Of a stretch of DNA of 64,000 bases, positions 8,858 through 17,468 are shown piece by piece. Every line of letters starts with the position of its first letter. The stretch's first letter is position 1. The stretch spans positions 124,001 to 188,000 of the forward strand of contig JAGXHG010000004.1 of the NCBI GenBank assembly GCA_024636345.1, in the 5' to 3' direction. A model generated the notes under the pieces. That model was given only the letters and a program-made list of their open reading frames with translations, did no database searches and was not told the origin of the DNA. This stretch comes from Desulfobulbaceae bacterium (GTDB lineage Bacteria; Desulfobacterota; Desulfobulbia; Desulfobulbales; Desulfocapsaceae). The position numbers and the translations under genes are program-made.

Positions 8858-9075
8858 TTCCATACATCAACGCCTCTCCGCCATCACCACTCTTTTTAAA
8901 AAAGATACATCCAAGGATTCACGCAACTCACTGAAAACAAGGCATTTCTCATTTTATATCAAAAAAAAGCACTCAAGGCCTCTTGCTTTTTGACCCCTCT
9001 GTGATCAGAGTTAACTATATATTTCCTATTGTGCTATCAGCAAAATTTACCATCATTTTACCAGTGGAGGACAAT

Positions 9076-9417
9076 ATGGATAATCAAAGAAAATATTTCA
9101 GAATGGATGTCCAAGGGATGGAGGCTGATATCTCTGACGATATCGGATTCTGTTCTGCACATGTAAAGGATGTCTCCCGATTTGGCATTCGCCTCTCTGA
9201 ACTCCCGAGAAAATTGCACATAAAGGGAAACAAATTCTTGCTGGTCATATCTGACCAGCAAGGCCACCGGTTCAAAGTGCATGCTCAAGGCAAATGGGTG
9301 GAAGAACAAGGGTTTGAAATGGTACTTGGAGCAGAAATAAAAGACGCTCCTTGGGCGTGGACTGAGTTTGTGTCCACTATTGAACCGACAAAAAATGATG
9401 TCTGGGGTTCGGCTTAA
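9076..9417 (+). CDS. PilZ domain protein (c-di-GMP binding)
   Basis: A 113-residue single PilZ domain. It carries both c-di-GMP-binding signatures: RKYFR (RxxxR) near residue 5 and DVSRFG (DxSxxG) about 30 residues later. The start is set by GGAGG five bases upstream of the ATG; an upstream in-frame ATG lacks one. It probably acts as a free-standing c-di-GMP receptor or adaptor. A diguanylate cyclase with an intact active site lies near the other end of the window and a pilus locus in between, but no physical link is shown. Confidence 0.88.
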   Translation: MDNQRKYFRMDVQGMEADISDDIGFCSAHVKDVSRFGIRLSELPRKLHIKGNKFLLVISDQQGHRFKVHAQGKWVEEQGFEMVLGAEIKDAPWAWTEFVSTIEPTKNDVWGSA

Positions 9418-9530
9418 AGATTGCAAACCAATCTCCCTCGCAATCTAGATCCACCGGCAGTTTCAAAGAAATGACCTAAAAGCCCCGGTTGACATTTATA
9501 CATTGTTCTTTCAGCTTGGGAAATCTTTCA

Positions 9531-9570
9531 TACAGGCCCTTTTCTGTCTATAGACAGAAAAGGGCCTGTA
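9531..9570. repeat. Perfect 40-bp palindrome between convergent genes
   Basis: Two 18-base arms (beginning TACAGGCCCTTTTCTGTC) flank a self-complementary TATA centre, giving a perfect 40-base inverted repeat. It lies between the PilZ gene and the convergent exonuclease gene, so a bidirectional terminator is the simplest reading. Only short, interrupted T runs follow on either strand. Confidence 0.85.
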
Positions 9571-9683
9571 TGCTTTTCAACATTCGGGCCTTGCTCTGTT
9601 CACTTACCCGATCTTATTCTGCCAATACAGTACTGAGAAGTCTGGCTTATACCCTCTTTGACTCGAAGCCATCAATGCAGATC

Positions 9684-10292
9684 TTATACTTCCGCAAAGA
9701 GTGCCTGAGCCTTCGCCTTGGAAATCCGTGAAAGTTTTTTGAGAGAGTCCAAGGACACACCTGCCACATTATAGAGCCTTTTGACATCCTCAATCATTGC
9801 CAGCCACAGACGGGCTGTCATCTCGGCATCGGCTGCGGCCCGATGAAAGGCGCCGTTGACTTGCAGGTTTTTATAGCGGACCAGAAATTCCAGATTATGA
9901 CTCTGGAGATGGGGATAGATTCGCCGCGCGGTCCGGAGAGTGCAGACCATCTCGCTGGTTCTTGTCCTGTTAATGCGAGCCAGTTCGGCATCAAGAAACC
10001 TGCCGTCAAAGGGAGCATTATGGGCAGCAAGGGGGTAATCTCCCATAAACTCGACAAATCCGGCCATAACCTCTGCACCATCAGGGGCACTCCGTACCAT
10101 CGCATTGGTAATTCCTGTCAAGCCCTGGATAAAAGGACTCACTGAAATACCGGGGTTTATCAAACTGTGAAAGCGATCAACTATCCTGTTCTTATCAATC
10201 AGCACAGCGCCGATCTCAATAGCACGATCTCCACGCTGAGGAGACAAACCTGTTGTCTCAAAATCGAGCACGATGATAGGGAAATTACCCAT
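9684..10292 (-). CDS. DnaQ-like 3'-5' exonuclease
   Basis: 202 residues from the chosen start. All DEDDh exonuclease motifs are visible: Exo I LDFETTGLS, Exo II HNAPFDGRFLDAEL, and Exo III HRAAADAEMTARL with the catalytic histidine and aspartate. It resembles the proofreading subunit epsilon of DNA polymerase III or a free-standing relative. Without the C-terminal polymerase-binding region of E. coli DnaQ the precise role is open. The start at 10292 has GAGG about 8 bases upstream; the longer frame to 10427 overlaps the upstream transporter gene and is unlikely. It follows the Fsr-like exporter gene after 44 bp. Confidence 0.88.
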   Translation of the reverse strand: MGNFPIIVLDFETTGLSPQRGDRAIEIGAVLIDKNRIVDRFHSLINPGISVSPFIQGLTGITNAMVRSAPDGAEVMAGFVEFMGDYPLAAHNAPFDGRFLDAELARINRTRTSEMVCTLRTARRIYPHLQSHNLEFLVRYKNLQVNGAFHRAAADAEMTARLWLAMIEDVKRLYNVAGVSLDSLKKLSRISKAKAQALFAEV

Positions 10293-10336
10293 AACTGAAA
10301 CCTCTATTCCTTGGATCGTTCTGCACCCATCAATAA

Positions 10337-11575
10337 TCACGTGGCCAAGCGTTTCCGCCGTTTGGACTCCGTTTCCAGATCCGGCAGGAAAATGGCGAGC
10401 AGACCGATAGCGGGTAGAAACGAACACAAGTGATACACATAGGCAAGACTGGTGTTATCAGCAAGATGGCCGAATACGGCGGCGCCGATCCCGGCCATAC
10501 CAAAGGCAAAACCAAAAGACATCCCGGCCACCGTACCGACTCGTGCCGGGAGGAGTTCCTGGGCATAGACTACAATTGCCGGAAAAGCTGAAGCGAGAAT
10601 CATCCCGATGGGCACACTGAGTATCCCGGTCCAGAAGAGATTGGCATAGGGCAGGGCCAGGGTAAAGGGAAGAACCCCCAGGATTGATCCCCAGATCACC
10701 ACTTTCCGGCCATAACGATCCCCAAGCGGACCTCCGGAAATAGTGCCAACGGCTACCGCGCCGTAAAACACAAAGAGATGAAGCTGTGCGCTCTGTACCG
10801 GGAGATGAAACTTCTCAATCAGATAAAAGATATAGTAGCTGCCCATACTGGCCATATAGAAAAACTTGGAGAAAATCAAAGCCAGTAGCACAGCCAGAGC
10901 CAGGGCTACCTTGCCCCGCGGCAACACCACCTGATTTACGCCTGTGCCTACCCGTGATTTAAGCTGTATCAGCCCCTGCCTCTTGGACCAGTGACCAACC
11001 TGGATCAGAAGATATATTCCCAACAGGGCTGCACCAGCAAACCAGGCCACGCTGCTTTGTCCCTGTCGGAGTATGATAATAGCGGCAAGCAGTGGGCCAA
11101 TGGCCGAACCAGCATTCCCCCCCACCTGAAACAACGATTGCGCCAGACCATGCCGCCCCCCCGAGGCCATACGCGCCACCCGTGATGATTCCGGATGAAA
11201 TACCGACGAACCTGTTCCCACCAAGGCTGCCGCGAGCAACAGCACCGAATAACTTCCAGCCTGGGAAAAGAGCACAAGGCCAATCAGGGTCAGACCCATA
11301 CCCACGGGCAGCGAATAGGGACGCGGATGCCGGTCAATATAAAAGCCAACCATGGGCTGAAGGATCGAGGCCGTTCCCTGAAAGGTCAGGGTGATCATCC
11401 CGATCTGAGCAAAGCTCAATCCATAATTAGTCTGAAGCAGTGGATAGATTGCGGACAGCAAGGTCTGCATCATGTCATTGAGCAGATGACAGACACTGAT
11501 CACAACAAGGATGGCAAAAGCTGTTTTTTCAGCGGGCTGAACGTTTACGGAGGGAAAACTCATGGGAATTTCCAT
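10337..11575 (-). CDS. MFS exporter, fosmidomycin-resistance (Fsr) family
   Basis: 412 residues with about 12 membrane segments in two six-helix halves. The MFS loop signature is seen in the second half (GGPLGDRYGRKVV) and GFYIDRHPRPY marks the first. The start region (VCHLLNDMMQTLLSAIYPLL) and the VFHPESSRVAR motif after TM4 are typical of Fsr-type transporters, which export fosmidomycin and unknown natural substrates. The true substrate here is unknown. It is likely cotranscribed with the exonuclease gene downstream. Confidence 0.85.
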   Translation of the reverse strand: MEIPMSFPSVNVQPAEKTAFAILVVISVCHLLNDMMQTLLSAIYPLLQTNYGLSFAQIGMITLTFQGTASILQPMVGFYIDRHPRPYSLPVGMGLTLIGLVLFSQAGSYSVLLLAAALVGTGSSVFHPESSRVARMASGGRHGLAQSLFQVGGNAGSAIGPLLAAIIILRQGQSSVAWFAGAALLGIYLLIQVGHWSKRQGLIQLKSRVGTGVNQVVLPRGKVALALAVLLALIFSKFFYMASMGSYYIFYLIEKFHLPVQSAQLHLFVFYGAVAVGTISGGPLGDRYGRKVVIWGSILGVLPFTLALPYANLFWTGILSVPIGMILASAFPAIVVYAQELLPARVGTVAGMSFGFAFGMAGIGAAVFGHLADNTSLAYVYHLCSFLPAIGLLAIFLPDLETESKRRKRLAT

Positions 11576-11817
11576 TATAACGGCAACAGGGATTCCCAGC
11601 TCAAGGCCGCATCAAGAGGGAAGCAAGAAAGACTCACAGGAATCAGTTCCTATATTATTCCATTTCTAAACCACGACTGAACAACACAGTAAAGCCGAAA
11701 TGCAAGGATACTCCAGTGTCATACAGGCCAGGAATGGTGAAAGCAGGACCGACAAGTTACTGTTTGATGCAGAATTGGAATGAAATAATTACTGATCGTT
11801 CATGGTTATCGGGCTGA

Positions 11818-12372
11818 TCAATAGGGTTTCTTCCCTAAAAAATTGCCGGGAGGATCATAGTTACAGACAACAATCAAATTGCCCCGGCACACCCGGGTGG
11901 CACAGCCGATCTGTCTGGTATCCCGCCAGACCAGCTGGGTGTAATGACCAACATTTGCAAAACGAGAGGCTTGAATCGTACCTCCCCTATAGTTGGATTT
12001 TTCTTTTGCCCAGGCCATGACCGCGTCCAGTGTTCCATAATGGCTGGCGGTGCCAATAAAGATATTCTCGCCAAATTTTTGTTGCCACTTGCCTGAGCGG
12101 GGACGATGTTCAATCCCACATCGGGAAGAGGCAAGATGATCAGCCCATCGCTGTGCATAAGCAGCCAGTTCCTCTGACCAGCGCAGAGGACCGACACCGA
12201 CTTCCGCGCGGATTTTATTGTGCAGGGCAACAATCTTCTCGGCTTCCGACAGACTCACACGGGAACCAGACAAATCACTATGCACTATTGGACTCTCAGC
12301 AGCACTCAGAGAGAGGCCCTGCAAAAGAAACACTGCCACAAACATCATGACCAGACACCGCAAATGTTGCAT
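11818..12372 (-). CDS. Secreted CAP/SCP domain protein
   Basis: 184 residues from the ATG at 12372, with a signal peptide (CLVMMFVAVFLLQGLSLSAA). The CAP domain has the ordered motifs LHNKIRAEVG, ELAAYAQRWADHL, FGENIF, VMAWAKEKSNY, HYTQLVWRDT and VVCNYDPPGNF, including the conserved histidines of the CAP cavity. Four cysteines may form two disulfides. Bacterial members are secreted and mostly of unknown function. It resembles the plant PR-1-type subgroup more than the YkwD type because of the HYTQLVW motif. Confidence 0.9.
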   Translation of the reverse strand: MQHLRCLVMMFVAVFLLQGLSLSAAESPIVHSDLSGSRVSLSEAEKIVALHNKIRAEVGVGPLRWSEELAAYAQRWADHLASSRCGIEHRPRSGKWQQKFGENIFIGTASHYGTLDAVMAWAKEKSNYRGGTIQASRFANVGHYTQLVWRDTRQIGCATRVCRGNLIVVCNYDPPGNFLGKKPY

Positions 12373-12492
12373 ATCTTCACGTACGCTCAATCTCTTTTTA
12401 CTCTTCTCCAATCAAACAATTTCTTCTTTCTTTCGCTTATTCCCACAGCCGACAAAGTCGCGCCAAAGAAACAGCTCTATCAAAAAAAGCCG

Positions 12493-13188
12493 TTACATTG
12501 CTATCTTTATAATGGAGAAACCTCCAATAAGCAGAACCACAAAGATCACGCAGAGGATATTGAAATAACGGTCAATAAAATGCATTGCCTTCTTGCCCCA
12601 CTTCTTTAAGAGCCAGGCGACAACAAAAAAACGAGTGGCCCGGGCGGCGACTGATGCAAGGATAAAAACAAATAAATTCACCCTGGCTACCCCGGCCGTT
12701 ATGGTAATCAGCTTATAGGGCAGAGGGGTAAGCCCGAAGATATAGACAATCCAGGCATTCCATTTATCATACACCTGAAAAAGGTACTCTCCTCCAAGAC
12801 CGGTTCCAAAAGTGCTAATAAAATAGGACGGCAAGGGAATATCATTGCGTCCATCAACCAGCACCAGTTGCACATGCGCTACGTTCTCCACAATCCATCT
12901 GCCCATAGTTTCCCAGGCAAAAACACCAATACCATATCCTGCCAGACCGCCAAAGACAGAGGCAATTGTACAATAAAGGGCTATTCGCCACCATCTGGTG
13001 GGTGCGGCCAGAACCATGGGGATAAGCAGGATATCAGGAGGCAGGGGGAAAAAACTACTTTCGGCAAACGAGATACATATAAGCGCCGGGATAGCGTAGG
13101 GTGTGTACGCCCAATGCAAGGTCCAGTAATAGATCCAACGATGAATCTGCCACAAGGAGGATGGACGCTTTAAGACATTTTCACTCAT
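12493..13188 (-). CDS. YqaA-type (DedA/VTT superfamily) membrane protein
   Basis: 231 residues with several membrane segments. The VTT-like core is visible: FFPLPPDILLIPMVLAAP near the first reentrant helix, GGLAGYGIGVFAWETMG, and FGLTPLPYKLITITAGVARV. Related proteins include DedA/YqaA lipid scramblase-like membrane proteins. The start could be the ATG at 13188 or the GTG two codons earlier; AGGTG lies just upstream. It is the gene after clpA on the same strand, with 115 bp between. Confidence 0.8.
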   Translation of the reverse strand: MSENVLKRPSSLWQIHRWIYYWTLHWAYTPYAIPALICISFAESSFFPLPPDILLIPMVLAAPTRWWRIALYCTIASVFGGLAGYGIGVFAWETMGRWIVENVAHVQLVLVDGRNDIPLPSYFISTFGTGLGGEYLFQVYDKWNAWIVYIFGLTPLPYKLITITAGVARVNLFVFILASVAARATRFFVVAWLLKKWGKKAMHFIDRYFNILCVIFVVLLIGGFSIIKIAM

Positions 13189-13303
13189 CACCACACCTGC
13201 CCAGCCAGCCGGATGATCATTTCCACAGCTCTAATCGTATCAAAATACATAATTTTCTCTTTCCTCTACCGACCTCACCATTTTACCTTGCACCTGTCAC
13301 CTC

Positions 13304-15586
13304 TCAACCTTTGCCTGGATAGCTGAAGACCAGTTTTTTCGCCTGTAGATCCACTTGGACCTCGCCGCCCCGGGTCAAAGCGCCAAAGAGGATCTCGTCG
13401 GTGAGCACATCGCCAATCTCGGTCATAATCAGTCGCCGAAGCGGCCTGGCGCCATAATCAGGATCATAGCCCTTGGTGGCCAGATACTTGCGGGCGCGGG
13501 GACTCAAGGTAATGATCACCTTCCGTACTGCCAGTTGCGCCTGTAATTCAATAATCATCTTGTCTACGACTTTTTCCACCGCTTCCGCGTTCAAGGCCCC
13601 AAAAGAGATAATAGCGTCAAGCCGGTTACGGAACTCGGGAGCAAACAAACTCTTGACCGCCTTCTGACCACCCCCCTTTTTCTCGGTCACAAAACCAATA
13701 GGCGTGCTGCTCATCTCACGGGCGCCGGCATTAGTGGTCATGATCAGAATCACATTCCTGAAATCGGCCTTCCGCCCCGAGTTATCGGTCAGGGTCGAGT
13801 GATCCATCACCTGAAGAAGAATGGAGAAGATATCAGCATGAGCCTTTTCGATTTCATCGAGCAACAGCACCGAATAAGGATGCTTACGGATGGCCTCGGT
13901 AAGTAGACCGCCCTGATCAAAGCCAACGTAGCCTGGAGGCGCACCGATGAGACGGGCCACCGCATGTTTTTCCATGTACTCACTCATGTCAAAACGCTCA
14001 AAATGGATGCCCAGGGTCTGGGCCAACTGCCTGGCCACCTCGGTTTTGCCTACTCCCGTGGGTCCGGCAAAAAGAAAACAGCCGGTGGGTGACTGCGGAT
14101 GACCAAGACCGGCCCGCGCCCTTTTGACCGCGCCCGCCACCGTGTCAATGGCAGTATCTTGACCAAAGATCACTCCTTTCATAATTGTGGCCAGTTCTTT
14201 TAAGGAACCAAGCTCGGCATTTGATCCACTTTTGGCCGGAACCCTGGCTATACGCGAGACCACCGCCTCTACATCCCGGACAGTGACCGTCCGGCCAATC
14301 TTGCCGGCCAGACGAAAGCTCGAACCCACTTCATCAAGGACATCAATAGCCTTATCCGGCAGAAAACGGTCGTTAATATAGCGGTCAGCCAGTTCGGCTG
14401 TGGCTTTGATGGCCGTTCCGGAATATGAGACCTGATGGTGCTGCTCATATTTCTGTTGCAGGCCCTGAAGGATCAGTCGGGTTTCCTCAACGCTCGGCTC
14501 TTCGACATCGATCTTTTGAAAACGACGAGAAAGTGCCCGATCCTTTTCGATATGGTTTTTATACTCTTCATAAGTGGTTGAGCCGATACAGCGCAGAATC
14601 CCGGACTGGAGGGCGGGTTTCAACAGATTGGAGGCATCCATGGAGCCGCCACTTGTAGCGCCAGCCCCGACAATAGTATGAATCTCATCAATAAAGAGGA
14701 TGGCGTTTTTCTTCCGCTCCACCGCCTCCACCACACCCTTCATCCGTTTCTCAAAATCACCCCGATATTTGGTGCCGGCAACCAGCGTCCCCATATCGAG
14801 GAGATAAATTTCCACGTCCTGCAGGAGATCTGGAACCAGCCCTTTCTTGCCTGCAGCCCGAGCCGTACTATCATCATGAATGCGCAGGGCAAGCCCTTCA
14901 GCAATGGCAGTCTTGCCAACACCAGGCTCTCCTACCAGCAGGGGATTATTTTTCTTACGCCGACAGAGCACCTGCATCATCCGGCTCACCTCCAAATTCC
15001 TACCGATAAGGGGATCAAGGTGACCTTCTGCCGCCCGGCGCGTCAGATTAACCGTAAATTCCTGAAGGATTTTCTCGTCCTTATCGGCCTCCCTGTTCTC
15101 AACTCCCGGTTCAGGGCCAGCAGGCATCCGGGGCAACGGCTCCTTCTGCAAGCCTTCAGAAGGCAGCCCATGAGAGATATACTCGATCACGGCCAGACGG
15201 CCGACCCCTTCAGAACCGAGAAAATAGACAGCATGAGACTCCGCCTCAGAAAAAATGGCCGCCAGGACATCACCACTGTCCACCTCGTTCTTGCCACAGC
15301 TCTGGACATGTGAGACCGCCCGTTGCAATACCCGGTTGAAGGCCACGGTCTGGGCCGGTTCACTGGGACCAACAGCACCGAGGGTCGGTAACTCTCCTGT
15401 AAAGAAAGCCTCCAACCGCTGTTTCAGCTTTTCAATGGAGCCTCCACACTGACTGATAATATGAGTTGTTAACTCATCATAGAGCAGACCATAGAGCATA
15501 TGCTCCACGGTCACATATTCATGCCTGTAGCTCTTTGCCTCTCTGATCGCTCTGACCAGTGCTGTTTCCAATGTCTTGCTTAACAT
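13304..15586 (-). CDS. clpA: ATP-dependent Clp protease ATP-binding subunit ClpA
   Basis: 760 residues from the ATG at 15586, which has GGTGAG upstream; the frame is open further but without support. It has an N-terminal Clp-N double repeat (residues 1-140), D1 AAA+ with Walker [10 protein letters not shown] and Walker [10 protein letters not shown], and D2 with Walker [10 protein letters not shown] and [11 protein letters not shown]. The [14 protein letters not shown] pore/sensor region is present. ClpA unfolds substrates and feeds them to ClpP; clpP is not in the window. It is preceded by clpS, the standard pair for N-degron degradation. Confidence 0.95.
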   Translation of the reverse strand: MLSKTLETALVRAIREAKSYRHEYVTVEHMLYGLLYDELTTHIISQCGGSIEKLKQRLEAFFTGELPTLGAVGPSEPAQTVAFNRVLQRAVSHVQSCGKNEVDSGDVLAAIFSEAESHAVYFLGSEGVGRLAVIEYISHGLPSEGLQKEPLPRMPAGPEPGVENREADKDEKILQEFTVNLTRRAAEGHLDPLIGRNLEVSRMMQVLCRRKKNNPLLVGEPGVGKTAIAEGLALRIHDDSTARAAGKKGLVPDLLQDVEIYLLDMGTLVAGTKYRGDFEKRMKGVVEAVERKKNAILFIDEIHTIVGAGATSGGSMDASNLLKPALQSGILRCIGSTTYEEYKNHIEKDRALSRRFQKIDVEEPSVEETRLILQGLQQKYEQHHQVSYSGTAIKATAELADRYINDRFLPDKAIDVLDEVGSSFRLAGKIGRTVTVRDVEAVVSRIARVPAKSGSNAELGSLKELATIMKGVIFGQDTAIDTVAGAVKRARAGLGHPQSPTGCFLFAGPTGVGKTEVARQLAQTLGIHFERFDMSEYMEKHAVARLIGAPPGYVGFDQGGLLTEAIRKHPYSVLLLDEIEKAHADIFSILLQVMDHSTLTDNSGRKADFRNVILIMTTNAGAREMSSTPIGFVTEKKGGGQKAVKSLFAPEFRNRLDAIISFGALNAEAVEKVVDKMIIELQAQLAVRKVIITLSPRARKYLATKGYDPDYGARPLRRLIMTEIGDVLTDEILFGALTRGGEVQVDLQAKKLVFSYPGKG

Positions 15587-15643
15587 TTTCTCACCATATT
15601 CCCGTAAGCAGAGAGGAACAATCCCCGCTGAACACATATTTAA

Positions 15644-15958
15644 CTATATTTTTTCCATGGAACAACGCAAGGGAAAGCCATTTTTTCTGGCCAGATGATG
15701 CACCAGTTCCACCTTGGTCTCACAGATCTCCAGAGTATAAACCCCAGCCACCCCTATCCCTAGCTGATGCACGTCAAGCATGATTTTTGTCGCCACCGAC
15801 GTTGATTTTCCAAAAATATTTTCCAGGATCAAAACCACAAATTCCATAGAGGTATAATCATCGTTATGCAGCAATGCCCTGTACAGAGAAGGCTCACGAA
15901 TCTCCTCTTTGTCTCTGGTGGCAACCGAATCCTGATGCTCATTTTTTATCTTGCTCAT
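15644..15958 (-). CDS. clpS: ClpS adaptor of ClpA
   Basis: 104 residues from the chosen start. The diagnostic LLHNDDYTSMEFVVLIL motif, with the N-degron-contacting asparagine and aspartates, and IMLDVHQLGIGVAGVY are both conserved. ClpS delivers proteins with bulky N-terminal residues to ClpA. It is 57 bp upstream of clpA on the same strand. A variable, charged N-terminal extension precedes the core, as is usual for the family. Confidence 0.95.
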   Translation of the reverse strand: MSKIKNEHQDSVATRDKEEIREPSLYRALLHNDDYTSMEFVVLILENIFGKSTSVATKIMLDVHQLGIGVAGVYTLEICETKVELVHHLARKNGFPLRCSMEKI

Positions 15959-16047
15959 TTTTTCAACACACAATCAGGCTGTTCATTTATTTTAAGCCGC
16001 TGTAAAAAATTAACATGACCATATATATAATTTTCCGAGGCGGTATA

Positions 16048-16100
16048 AGGAGCCGTAACGAAATAGATATAAATGGCCACGTTATTTCGTAACGGCTCCT
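16048..16100. repeat. Dispersed hairpin repeat, copy 3 (best-preserved)
   Basis: Perfect 17-base arms, AGGAGCCGTAACGAAAT (16048-16064) and its complement (16084-16100), flank a 19-nt loop containing TGGCCA. The right arm overlaps the TAG stop codon of holA. There is no T tract after either arm, so a simple intrinsic terminator is unlikely. It sits in the 140-bp gap between holA and clpS. Confidence 0.85.
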
Positions 16101-17466
16101 AATGTTCCGTTTTCTTCCCGGCAAGCATGGTAAGAAAAAGATCTTCCAAGAGCAGGGTTGGTGGCAGAGGTGATCCTTTGAGCTGGAACTCAGTCTTCAA
16201 AAGAAGGGCCATCCACTCCTTCAACACCGGACAGGAAAACTCTTCCGCTTTGCTGAAACTCATGAACAGGGCATATGGATGACCTTTCAACATCTCAGCC
16301 CATTCCCCCTTTTCCTTAAGGGCAGGCAAATAGATATCTTGAAACTGTCTGGCCTGCATCCCCCGCTGCCAGGACGGACTTGCCTGCAACTGCATGGAAC
16401 GAAACAGGAGCAACCTTCTTATATAATTGCGCATGGTGGCCAGAATAGCAAGGCCATGAACTCCATTTTCCACCAGACGGTTAAGAATTACCAGAGTAGA
16501 GGCTACCTGTTTTCTCCCAAAGGCCTCAGTCAATTCAAAGAGGGCGTCCTCTCTAGTCCGACCCACCATTGTCTCGATATCCGCACAACTGATCAACGGC
16601 CGATCCTGAGTAAACAGGGCCACCTTCTCCAGCTCCATGACCACTGCCACCGGATAAAAGCCTACCCGTTCAAAAAGCATCTCCATGGCCCGCGGCTCAA
16701 TCTTTTTCTGGAAGGGGGCAAGAGTCCTGAGAGCCAACTCACGCAAAACCTCTTTCTGATTCTTCTGCGCCGCAGAACTGGCTCCAGCTTCAATAGAACA
16801 ATCAACAATCAGGCCATTTTTCTTGATGAAGGTGTAAAGTTGTTTTCTCTTATCAACATTTTCAGCACTGAGAAACAGAAAATTGTATCCCGGCAAACCC
16901 TTCTCAAAGGCGGCAAGATAGCGATCAGCAAGGGTTGCAGCCCCACCACCCCTGACTCCTGTTTGCGGCCCGGACTCGGCGAGCAGCTTGTCAACCCAGC
17001 TCAGATCGCCACCGGGCTTGGCAAAACTGAACAACTGCTGCCACTGATCAGGGCCAATATCAGAAAAATTTTCATCCGCGTCAAGTGTGGCCAGGCCTGC
17101 CAGGCTCTGGAGCTGTAGACGGGCTGGCCCTGGCCGCCCCGCCTCATGGGCCAGCGTTGCCTTATTCCAGATATCTTTGGCCACCGCCCTGGAATGAAAA
17201 AGACGGCTGTCCGTCACTCTGTAGATCTGCCGACCAGGCAAAAGGCTAAAATTAATAACCTGACCAAGGGTTCGGCTCGGATCCTCCTGATCTCCATCAA
17301 TGGGATGTACCGTTCCCCCTTCCTTCTGGAGGAGAGCCTGCTGCAGCATATCAGCCGCCTCACGGCACAGGTATCTCTCCCCGAAAAAGAGAACTACCCG
17401 CTCCTGCTGCTCCACACCCCTTTGACCAAGCCAGGATGTCAGTTCGTTACGTTTAATCAGGGCCAT
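16099..17466 (-). CDS. holA: DNA polymerase III subunit delta
   Basis: A 455-residue protein, longer than E. coli HolA (343). It shows the delta-family layout: an N-terminal AAA-like domain without a working P-loop (VVLFFGERYLCREAADML), a middle segment with FLFLSAENVDKRKQLYTFIKK, and a C-terminal clamp-loader helical domain (DALFELTEAFGRKQVASTLVILNRL, LLLFRSMQ). An insert around residues 100-170 accounts for the extra length. Delta opens the sliding clamp in the clamp-loader complex. Its ATG lies 2 bp after the stop of the large exported-protein gene, so the two are almost certainly in one transcript. Confidence 0.88.
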   Translation of the reverse strand: MALIKRNELTSWLGQRGVEQQERVVLFFGERYLCREAADMLQQALLQKEGGTVHPIDGDQEDPSRTLGQVINFSLLPGRQIYRVTDSRLFHSRAVAKDIWNKATLAHEAGRPGPARLQLQSLAGLATLDADENFSDIGPDQWQQLFSFAKPGGDLSWVDKLLAESGPQTGVRGGGAATLADRYLAAFEKGLPGYNFLFLSAENVDKRKQLYTFIKKNGLIVDCSIEAGASSAAQKNQKEVLRELALRTLAPFQKKIEPRAMEMLFERVGFYPVAVVMELEKVALFTQDRPLISCADIETMVGRTREDALFELTEAFGRKQVASTLVILNRLVENGVHGLAILATMRNYIRRLLLFRSMQLQASPSWQRGMQARQFQDIYLPALKEKGEWAEMLKGHPYALFMSFSKAEEFSCPVLKEWMALLLKTEFQLKGSPLPPTLLLEDLFLTMLAGKKTEH

Positions 17467-17468
17467 GG

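Noticed and set aside
9489-9731. 80-codon plus-strand frame over the 40-bp palindrome
   Set aside because: It reads through the hairpin and into the exonuclease gene, has no ribosome-binding site and unusual composition.
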